NCBI GenBank assembly: GCA_904393845.1
Contig: CAJFNB010000008.1
Location: forward strand, 1-39,797
Length of the DNA stretch: 39,797 nt
Direction: 5' to 3'
Origin: Alloclostridium intestinigallinarum
GTDB taxonomy: Bacteria > Bacillota > Clostridia > Christensenellales > UBA3700
The notes below the pieces were generated by a model. The model saw only the letters and a list, made by a program, of their open reading frames with translations, did no database searches and was not told the origin of the DNA. Shown here one piece after another: positions 16,518 through 22,648 of the stretch. Numbering within the stretch: position 1 is the stretch's first letter; each line of letters opens with the position of its first letter. Position numbers and translations under genes: made by a program.

Positions 16518-17188
16518 TAAAAACGCAATTCACCGCGGGCGGCTTTCCCGTATATAAGGCGGAGGACGGAGATTATTCCGCCGTTTCCGCCTTTTTGAAT
16601 ACTTGCCGCAATAAACTTGACAGGATAGAATTTTTCTATCCCTACACGCCCGAAGAACTGAAAAGCGTAATATCGGGCGGCGGTTTTTTATGCGCCGTGG
16701 ACGGGAAAAGGATAGTGGGCGCTTTCGCGCTGGATACGGATAAATCTTACGGCAAAATGCTTGCGGATAACGTAAAAGAGTGCACGCGCGGCACTCTTGC
16801 GCCTAAGTACGCCTTTGAAACCTCGGGACTTATGGTGGACGAAAACTACCGCAGGCGCGGCATGGCGGGCGATTTGGCTGACGCGGTAATTGCGCTGGGC
16901 GCACGGCTTGTTCCGGACGACTTTTTATGCGGAGTGGTACAGCTGGAAAACGTAGCGAGTATGTCCACCTTCCTTTCAAAAGGCTTTGTGCTCGCGGGCG
17001 TGTATTCCATGGGCGGAGAGTACGACTTCGGCTATTTCGTCCGCCCCTCGCGTTCTCCTCTCACCGCACGCGGAACGGCGGAACGGGAAGTGCCTTTCCG
17101 CGCCATGTCCGAACATATAAACGCGCTTGCAAGCGGCTTTGTAGGCGTAAAGATAATAGACGGCGGAATCATATATCGCCAATTATGA
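16514..17188 (+). CDS. GNAT family N-acetyltransferase
   Basis: 224-residue protein whose ATG overlaps the argF stop (ATGA), so it is translated with argF. The acetyl-CoA-binding GNAT core is at about residues 105-160: ETSGLMVDENYRRRGMAGDLADAV, with the R-x-x-G-x-A/G pattern as RRRGMAG, then GVVQLENVASMSTFLSKGF. The substrate is unknown. Position after argF could hint at an arginine-pathway-related amine, but this is weak. It is the last GC-rich gene before the AT-rich island. Confidence 0.8.
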   Translation: MIKTQFTAGGFPVYKAEDGDYSAVSAFLNTCRNKLDRIEFFYPYTPEELKSVISGGGFLCAVDGKRIVGAFALDTDKSYGKMLADNVKECTRGTLAPKYAFETSGLMVDENYRRRGMAGDLADAVIALGARLVPDDFLCGVVQLENVASMSTFLSKGFVLAGVYSMGGEYDFGYFVRPSRSPLTARGTAEREVPFRAMSEHINALASGFVGVKIIDGGIIYRQL

Positions 17189-17228
17189 AATTTCGTTTAA
17201 TACAGTAACTAAGAAAAAGAGGTAAAGT

Positions 17229-18011
17229 ATGAAAGTAGAAAAATATCGGGTATTAGGAGAATTAATTGAGACAAATAAAAGACAATTTGTCATACCTGTA
17301 TACCAAAGAAATTATGATTGGAGAAAAGATAATTGTAAGACATTATTTGACGATATTGTAAACGCTGTTGTAATGGACAGACTACATTTTGTCGGTTCGA
17401 TTGTTTATGTCGATCAAGGGGAAGAGAATAAAATATATCGTTACCTAATAATTGATGGGCAACAACGCATAACTACTATTTTTCTTTTGCTTAAGTCGTT
17501 ATACGATGTAAGTGATGATGTAAATCTAAAAAATGAGATAAATAGTATGCTATTCAATATAGATAGATTTAATAATTTGAAGTTAACTGATCAAAACAAA
17601 ATAAAACTTAAGCCGATTAAATCAGATAATGAGCAATTTATCCTGTTAATGAAAGGTGAAGTTGAGGCTATGAATAAATCATCAAATATTTATAGTAATT
17701 ATGAATATTTAAAATCGCTTATTCGTAAAACAGTACAGGGCGGAGAAGTAAGTTGTGAAGATATTCTTTCCGGACTAAAGAAGCTAACATCTGCAGTAAT
17801 TATTCTTGATCCAAAAGAAGATAATCCGCAGGGCGTATTTGAGTCAATCAATTCTACCGGGCTTGAATTATCGTTAGCTGATTTAATAAGAAATTTTGTG
17901 TTAATGACAGATAAAGATCAAGAGAGATTGTTTGAGCAATATTGGTTAAAAATAGAACAGAATATTACTCTGCAGAATGTTTTTATGGACACAATTATGT
18001 CTTGCGTTTAA
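17229..18011 (+). pseudogene. Truncated DUF262 (GmrSD/ParB-like nuclease) gene
   Basis: 260 residues matching the N-terminal DUF262 domain: FVIPVYQRNYDW at about residues 20-31, LIIDGQQRITTIFLLLK around 75-92, and FESINSTGLELSLADLIRNFV near 205-225. DUF262 proteins act as modification-dependent restriction or phage-defence factors, usually 550-700 residues with a C-terminal HNH (DUF1524) part. Here the frame stops just after EQYWLKIEQNI, where sequence content changes abruptly at about 18005. It is AT-rich with an AGAGG ribosome binding site. The missing C-terminus could be partly represented by the fragment at 21439-21828. Confidence 0.75.
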
Positions 18012-18232
18012 TCATAGATCTGTGTCCGCTTGACCTTCCGTTTCACAATTTCCTTGATCAGCTGCCCGTCTTCCGAATAGACGCTGCCGCCCGATACGCA
18101 ACACATTCGAAGATATTTCAGAAGTTCCTTTTTGACTCGTGCACGATCGTAATCTCTATGGTTTTTGTCATACCATTTTTTCGATGATCTTCGCCCAATC
18201 CACAAATCAGGAACACCCCGCCTACGCTTTGA
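18012..18232. other. Degenerate mobile-element sequence
   Basis: No intact gene. The minus strand has a 65-codon open frame (18008-18205) with a basic stretch (KNHRDYDRARVKKELLKYLRM) that ends at the junction with the DUF262 fragment. A neighbouring frame reads DWAKIIEKM just upstream, so this may be a frameshifted gene remnant. I do not recognise the family. Confidence 0.35.
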
Positions 18233-18567
18233 TCCTTATCCTTGCAACACGCAAAACGAAGTGCGATTATCTGCATTATCGCCAAGAGCCTAGCAAACCT
18301 GAAACACGGAGGCGAGATGCTACATCATTGTGTGGGGCGAATGAACTACGACCAGCCATGCTACGCGAGGAATCGCTTATCTTCTTTATACGCAACATAC
18401 AGGAACCGGACACTCCGTTCGTAACGGTCGAATACTCCTTGAAGAACATGAAAATCCTGCAATGTTACGGAGAACATGACAACAAGCCGAACAAAGATGT
18501 ATTGCATTATGTCAACAAAGTATGGCTGCCTTATGCCAACAAAATACTCAAACGAATTGCCGCATAG
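18233..18567 (+). pseudogene. PcfJ-like gene remnant (frameshifted)
   Basis: Two adjoining frames together read like the C-terminal part of PcfJ-like proteins found on conjugative elements and plasmids. The first frame gives GGEMLHHCVGRMNYDQ. After about 18356 the second frame continues REESLIFFIRNIQEPDTPFV, VTVEYSLKNMKILQCYGEHD and KPNKDVLHYV to a stop at 18567. Joining them requires one extra base near GACCAGCCATG, so a single-base deletion is the likely lesion. The N-terminal part of the protein is missing. It supports mobile-element ancestry of the island. Confidence 0.6.
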
Positions 18568-18579
18568 GAGGAAGAAACA

Positions 18580-18867
18580 TTGGCAAACTATTTCAAAATC
18601 ACAGCATATCACCCTGCCGAAAATCTCTCGATCATTATGGACTCAAATGGACTGTTTGAAAAGCTTTGGCAGTTCTCCGCCTTCATAGTATCCAAGGGCT
18701 TCAAAATCATTAAAGTGGGAAACAAAGAGAAGTTCAACGAAAGAGATCTGCCAAAAGCTGAATACGATAATGTCCACATTATACTTCGCGCATGCAAAAG
18801 CGGACTACCTAAAATCATGGGTAACCGCACCACAGTTGAAGGGAAAAGCTATACGGCTTTTAGGTAA
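18580..18867 (+). CDS. Hypothetical protein, mobile-element associated
   Basis: 95 residues from a TTG start with an excellent AGGAGG ribosome binding site (18566-18571), 12 bases after the PcfJ-like remnant. The sequence (MANYFKITAYHPAENLSIIM, later FSAFIVSKGFKIIKVGNKEK) has no signal peptide or membrane segment, and I recognise no domain. Position behind a PcfJ-like gene suggests a conserved cargo or accessory gene of conjugative elements. It is less AT-rich than the RiPP operon that follows. Confidence 0.6.
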   Translation: MANYFKITAYHPAENLSIIMDSNGLFEKLWQFSAFIVSKGFKIIKVGNKEKFNERDLPKAEYDNVHIILRACKSGLPKIMGNRTTVEGKSYTAFR

Positions 18868-18891
18868 CAACAACTATTTGTTTTAGGGGTA

Positions 18892-18920
18892 TTGACATGT
18901 GTTTATTAAAGTGGTATAAT
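18892..18920 (+). promoter_or_regulatory. Perfect consensus promoter of the RiPP operon
   Basis: TTGACA (18892-18897), a 17-bp spacer and TATAAT (18915-18920). Both hexamers are perfect sigma-A consensus. The start codon of the precursor is 30 bp downstream. Such a promoter predicts strong expression unless a repressor intervenes. Confidence 0.9.
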
Positions 18921-18950
18921 AAAGAAAATATTTTGTTGGGAGAACTCCAT

Positions 18951-19121
18951 ATGAAAGCAATAGAATTAAAACCTGTTGAAGCTATGCAAATTGTTGCATC
19001 AAAATGCAATTGTGGTGCATGTAATTGTAACTGCGGTGCTGGTTCCGCTTGCATGAATAAATGCATGTCAGGAGAAACAGTTGATTACAAGGATGCTCTT
19101 AAAGCCGTTTATTCCAAATAA
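18951..19121 (+). CDS. Cysteine-rich RiPP precursor peptide
   Basis: 56-residue precursor. Residues 1-18 (MKAIELKPVEAMQIVASK) are a cysteine-free leader suited to recognition by a maturase. Residues 19-38 hold seven cysteines: C19, C21, C24, C26, C28, C34 and C38, spaced C-x-C-x2-C-x-C-x-C-x5-C-x3-C and mixed with Asn, Gly and Ala. Residues 39-56 are a charged follower (SGETVDYKDALKAVYSK). GGGAGA precedes ATG at 7 bases; the longer upstream frame starts inside the promoter and is rejected. The next gene is a radical SAM/SPASM enzyme, so thioether or similar crosslinks at the cysteines are likely (ranthipeptide/sactipeptide type). It resembles the Cys-rich peptides near clostridial peptide maturases, but I cannot assign a named family. 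Confidence 0.85.
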   Translation: MKAIELKPVEAMQIVASKCNCGACNCNCGAGSACMNKCMSGETVDYKDALKAVYSK

Positions 19122-19135
19122 CTGTGGAATTGTAC

Positions 19136-19169
19136 AAAATTACTGCCGGATCAAATGGCAGTAATTTTT
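19136..19169 (+). terminator. Attenuator between precursor and maturase genes
   Basis: A perfect 12-bp stem (AAAATTACTGCC with GGCAGTAATTTT) with a 9-base loop, running into TTTTTGTTT. It lies 15 bp after the precursor stop and 15 bp before the maturase start. Partial read-through would give many precursor transcripts and few enzyme transcripts, a common design in peptide clusters. Confidence 0.85.
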
Positions 19170-19183
19170 GTTTGAGGTTTCTT

Positions 19184-20497
19184 ATGTTATCTAAATTTTG
19201 TTTTTTTTATAAAACATCAAAAGAATATTACATCGTATACAATAGCTTATTGTTTGAGCCTGTTATCATCAATACGTGTGAATACCTTAATTTAAAAAAG
19301 GGCAATTTAGAGTCATTTTCTGATGAAGAAATTGCTTTATTAAAACAAAAAGGTATTTTAATAAAAGAAGAATCAATCGATGATCAGGCTGTTTTAAAAT
19401 TAAAACAACATGTCAATTCTGCCATACAAGAAGGCATCTCTTTAATATATATAATTCCAACAAACATCTGTAATTGGGCTTGTAAATATTGTTTTATAGG
19501 GCAACTTAATAATGCAAAAATAGAAATATCAAAATACACTATTGATAAAATTATAGATGAATATTACAATCATTTGCTTAATCAGGGAAGAACTAGCGCA
19601 ACCATAGTTTTCTATGGCGGTGAACCCCTGATTGCTTTTGATAAAATTAAATATGCCGTAGAATATTGCTATAAATATACTCAAATTCAATGGGATTTCG
19701 CTATTGTTACAAATCTAACATTATTAACGGAAGAAATTGTAAGTTTTTTAGAAAAATATAATATTTCTGTCGGTGTTTCTATAGATGGACCTAAGGCGAC
19801 AAACGATGTTAATAGAATTTTTAAAAATAGCACTCGCAGCGTTTATGACTGCGTAATGGATAAAATTAAATTATTAAAGTCACATAAAATAAATATAGGA
19901 TTATCAATTACTATTACAAATGAACTGCTAGATGATGCTGGTTTTTTATATTGGCTAAAAGATTTGGATGTTAAAGACATAAACTACAATTTGATGCATT
20001 TCACACACAAAACTAACGACTGGGGGGAATATTATAGGAAAGCTAGCGAATTTTTATTTAAATCGCATGAGTTTCTATTTCCTTATGGCATTGTAGATGA
20101 TCGAATTCAACGCAAAATAAGAGCATTTGGCGCAAGAGAATTTAAATATAATGATTGCGGTGCTATAGGAGGGCATCAGTTATGTTTTTCCCCTAATGGA
20201 GATATTTCTGTTTGTCATGGTCTTTGGAATTCTACAGATCAAAAATGTGGCAATATTCTTTATAACTCTTTTGAAGATATACTTCAAAAATCGACATTCC
20301 GCAAATGGCAAAACAATCTCACTGTTAACAAAGAGCAATGCATAAATTGTCCAGCAATTTATATTTGTGGTGGAGGATGCGCTATGCAAAGTCGAGATTT
20401 GTTCGGTGATTTTACTTGCATAGATGAGGCTTTTTGTATCCATACAAAAATCACATTAGAAAAATTGTTGGATAATCTTGTGAGAGACAAAACATGA
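19184..20497 (+). CDS. Radical SAM/SPASM peptide maturase
   Basis: 437-residue radical SAM enzyme predicted to modify the adjacent Cys-rich precursor. Residues about 1-75 form a winged-helix/RRE-like start (YYIVYNSLLFEPV, then DEEIALLKQKGIL) typical of leader-binding domains. The [4Fe-4S] SAM motif CNWACKYC is at C96, C100, C103, followed by YGGEPL (144-149). A C-terminal SPASM domain has cysteines at 325, 334, 344, 355, 386, 389, 395, 399, 412 and 418, including the C-x2-C-x5-C-x3-C signature (CINC...C...C), enough for two auxiliary clusters. I chose ATG 19184 (GAGG upstream) because the earlier GTG at 19124 lies before the attenuator. The methyltransferase ATG overlaps its stop. AT-rich throughout. 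Confidence 0.92.
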   Translation: MLSKFCFFYKTSKEYYIVYNSLLFEPVIINTCEYLNLKKGNLESFSDEEIALLKQKGILIKEESIDDQAVLKLKQHVNSAIQEGISLIYIIPTNICNWACKYCFIGQLNNAKIEISKYTIDKIIDEYYNHLLNQGRTSATIVFYGGEPLIAFDKIKYAVEYCYKYTQIQWDFAIVTNLTLLTEEIVSFLEKYNISVGVSIDGPKATNDVNRIFKNSTRSVYDCVMDKIKLLKSHKINIGLSITITNELLDDAGFLYWLKDLDVKDINYNLMHFTHKTNDWGEYYRKASEFLFKSHEFLFPYGIVDDRIQRKIRAFGAREFKYNDCGAIGGHQLCFSPNGDISVCHGLWNSTDQKCGNILYNSFEDILQKSTFRKWQNNLTVNKEQCINCPAIYICGGGCAMQSRDLFGDFTCIDEAFCIHTKITLEKLLDNLVRDKT

Positions 20498-21357
20498 AAA
20501 CAAAAAGAGCGTTACTGTTTGATTTATTGGCTAAAAACATCTCACTATTGAGGTGTCCAATATGCATGTCTGAGCTAAGCTATAATAACGATAGTCTCAT
20601 TTGTAGCAAGCGACATTTATTTGATATATCAAAAAAAGGTACTGTTTTACTACATAAAAAGTACCAAAAGAAAATTGATGGCATTTATACTAAAGAATTA
20701 TTTGAAAACCGTAGATTTTTTATTAAGGCTGGATTTTATACGGAAATTTATAATTATATTAGTGATTTAATTTTTGGAAACAGCAACAATCCAAAAATTC
20801 TGGATTTAGGATCTGGCGAATGTTCACACTTGCAAAGAATTAAAAATAATAGGGATATTACAGCAATAGGTATTGATTTATCATACGATGCCATAAATTT
20901 GGCTACTGATTATCTCGTTGATGGCATATTGCCTATTTGTTGTGATTTATTTAATTTGCCGTTTAAAAATAAAGTATTCGATGTTGTATTAAATTTCTTG
21001 TCTCCAATAAACTCTTTTGAGGTAGGTCGAATATTGAAAGATGATGGAATTATAATTAAAGTAATTCCTACAAAAAACTATTTAAAGGAATTGCGCTTAT
21101 ATTTAGGATTCCGAGAATATTCAAAAGAGGAAGAAATTCTATCAAATTTACAAGAGCATTATTCGATTACCTCTATTGAAAGAATCGAAAATATAAAACC
21201 TTTAACTTTAGAAACTGTCAATTCTTTATTCTATATGACCCCAATGACAAATCACAATGAAAATATTATTAAAAGTATAAATAATGCAAATTTCGATCAA
21301 ATCACTATTTCATTAGACATTGTCTTGTTGAGGAAAAAGCATATTCAAGTCCAATAA
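20494..21357 (+). CDS. RlmA-like SAM methyltransferase with zinc finger
   Basis: 287-residue class I methyltransferase resembling RlmA/TlrB 23S rRNA (guanine-N1) methyltransferases. The N-terminal zinc site matches the family: C21, C24, C37, H41 (CPIC...CSKRH), followed by the DISKKGTVLLHKK stretch. SAM motif I is ILDLGSGE (102-109), with later GIDLS and the PTKNYLKELRLYLG region (RlmA: PxxxHLxELK). It is translationally coupled to the maturase (ATGA overlap). Possible roles are ribosome methylation as self-protection against the peptide, or a peptide tailoring step. The sequence alone favours an rRNA-type substrate, but the operon position favours involvement with the peptide. Confidence 0.85.
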   Translation: MKTKRALLFDLLAKNISLLRCPICMSELSYNNDSLICSKRHLFDISKKGTVLLHKKYQKKIDGIYTKELFENRRFFIKAGFYTEIYNYISDLIFGNSNNPKILDLGSGECSHLQRIKNNRDITAIGIDLSYDAINLATDYLVDGILPICCDLFNLPFKNKVFDVVLNFLSPINSFEVGRILKDDGIIIKVIPTKNYLKELRLYLGFREYSKEEEILSNLQEHYSITSIERIENIKPLTLETVNSLFYMTPMTNHNENIIKSINNANFDQITISLDIVLLRKKHIQVQ

Positions 21358-21438
21358 GACACAAAGACGAACGTCAGTACTAAAACTGTCACAATCACTC
21401 TTTCCGTAAGGAGATTTTTAAAATAGAAAACCGGATAA

Positions 21439-21828
21439 AAAATCAGGTTCATAAATGAAGATGAACGGAGACTGTCTATCGGAGAAGATTTTGACGCATC
21501 CGGAACAAAACCCACATCGTTCATCTTTTTGGGAGGTAATTCCAAGGTTTCATCGTATGCTGATTTATTGTCTCAAATGATGCAATTGTTTTATGAATGG
21601 GATAGTGAACTGTTTGAAAATTTAGCAAGACGAAATTATCAAATCACACAGTCAAGCCGTACATACATTACGACAGATAACAGTTTATTGAGGAAACCGG
21701 GGCAAATAAAGGATACTGATATATATTTTGAAACAAATCTTAGCGCCAATAATATTATTTCATTTATCAGAAAAATTATGGAAGAATATCAATTTGATAT
21801 GGATGAATTGATAATTTGCTTCCATTAA
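21439..21828 (+). pseudogene. C-terminal fragment of a larger protein
   Basis: An open frame without a proper start encodes about 129 residues: SFIFLGGNSKVSSYADLLSQ, then a middle region, then DIYFETNLSANNIISFIRKI and DELIICFH. The ETNLSAN...I..I pattern is one I associate with C-terminal domains of restriction- or defence-related proteins, possibly including DUF262 proteins. The frame immediately upstream (KEIFKIENRIKNQVHK) may be its frameshifted continuation. It may be the displaced 3' end of the DUF262 gene at 17229, with the RiPP operon between the two pieces. Expression is doubtful. Confidence 0.55.
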
Positions 21829-21873
21829 TAAAATAATAGACGAGTATAGATTTAAAGTAGTAGCGGTATTACT

Positions 21874-21946
21874 GGAAATATAAGTTCTTAAATATGCGGC
21901 TTATATTTCCGCTACGATTATTATGCTATTGCTTGTAGCATAATAA
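21874..21946. other. Two adjacent perfect hairpins
   Basis: GGAAATATAAG (21874) pairs with CTTATATTTCC (21900-21910), and TTATTATGCTA (21918) pairs with TAGCATAATAA (21936-21946); both stems are 11 bp and perfect. They lie between the convergent gene fragment and the XRE gene and could act as terminators in both directions, although the T runs are weak. Confidence 0.5.
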
Positions 21947-21977
21947 TAAATAATGAGTTGACGATGTATTTATATGA

Positions 21978-22184
21978 TTATATATCGCTTAATCCCAATA
22001 AATAATCGGAAGAAACGTTCAAAAATTTGCTTATCTTGGCTATTTGCGTAGCTTTCGGCTCGCTTATGCCGTCACACCAATTGCAAACCGTCTGTTTGGA
22101 AAGCCCGCAACCTTTTGCCAGGGCATATTTGGTTATGCGTTGCGATTGCAACTCGTAATTCAGACGTTCGGTAAATATCTCCAT
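21978..22184 (-). CDS. XRE-family helix-turn-helix regulator
   Basis: 68-residue DNA-binding protein: MEIFTERLNYELQSQRITKY, then ALAKGCGLSKQTVCNWCDG (the HTH), then KISKFLNVSSDYLLGLSDI. This is the compact phage-repressor/Cro type, often found in mobile elements. I chose ATG 22184 because it opens the usual first helix; the longer frame to 22217 runs into the palindromic repeat. No clear ribosome binding site is present. It could regulate the island, but no operator is identifiable. Confidence 0.8.
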   Translation of the reverse strand: MEIFTERLNYELQSQRITKYALAKGCGLSKQTVCNWCDGISEPKATQIAKISKFLNVSSDYLLGLSDI

Positions 22185-22210
22185 ATTTTGACATAGCGCT
22201 ATGAATAGGC

Positions 22211-22285
22211 ATGTCAAGTAGTACTTGACAGCGGCGGCTCGCCGCCAAGGCGGTTAAGGGGGCGTTCTACACTCCCGAATGGGAG
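22211..22285. repeat. Composite of palindromic modules upstream of pflB
   Basis: Contains GTCAAGTAGTACTTGAC (perfect 8-bp arms around one base), directly followed by GCGGCGGCTCGCCGCC, GGCGGTTAAGGG and a CTCCCgaatGGGAG hairpin. The same modules in the same order family occur at 26660-26970. It marks the right boundary of the AT-rich island. Confidence 0.65.
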
Positions 22286-22302
22286 GGTTTTCACTTCACA
22301 CG

Positions 22303-22381
22303 TAAGCGCAAAGTGTTTTGTGTACGCCAAATTACGCCATTTGAACGGATTTATCACAAAACACTTTCGTCCGGCGCTTAT
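22303..22381. repeat. Long imperfect inverted repeat
   Basis: AAAGTGTTTTGTG (22310-22322) and CACAAAACACTTT (22355-22367) are perfect complements flanked further out by TAAGCGC and GCGCTTA. The right arm read on the minus strand (GAAAGTGTTTTGTGATAAA) matches 18 of 19 bases at 26044-26062, just after the C_GCAxxG gene. It is non-coding. Confidence 0.6.
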
Positions 22382-22426
22382 AGGGCCGCTAGTCACTAAT
22401 TGTCTTGCATTAGTACATAGAAAGCC

Positions 22427-22455
22427 TTGCTATAATATATCTTGTGTGGTATAAT
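22427..22455 (+). promoter_or_regulatory. Promoter of pflB
   Basis: TTGCTA (22427-22432), 17-bp spacer, TATAAT (22450-22455), about 195 bp upstream of pflB. The intervening leader contains the palindrome GTTGCAATTGCAAC (about 22575-22588) and an AAAACGGaaaaaCCGTTT hairpin near 22541-22558, possible regulator sites. I recognise no riboswitch. Confidence 0.65.
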
Positions 22456-22648
22456 GTTTTTGCAATCAAGATATTGTGGTGTAAGGCGTTCTGCATAAAT
22501 GCGGGCACACAATCGCCGAAAGTTATACGTCGGCTACCGCAAAAACGGAAAAACCGTTTGATACGGCCATATAAGTTGCAATTGCAACATAGGCTTACGC
22601 CCGCGCGGCAGTATAATCTAGATGAAAATAAATTTGCGAGGTAAACAA

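Noticed and set aside
18897..18950. Longer N-terminus of the RiPP precursor
   Set aside because: These codons overlap the -35/-10 promoter region, so they cannot be in the main transcript.
19124..19183. Upstream GTG start for the radical SAM maturase
   Set aside because: The extension would be translated through the attenuator hairpin and has no ribosome binding site; ATG 19184 has GAGG upstream.
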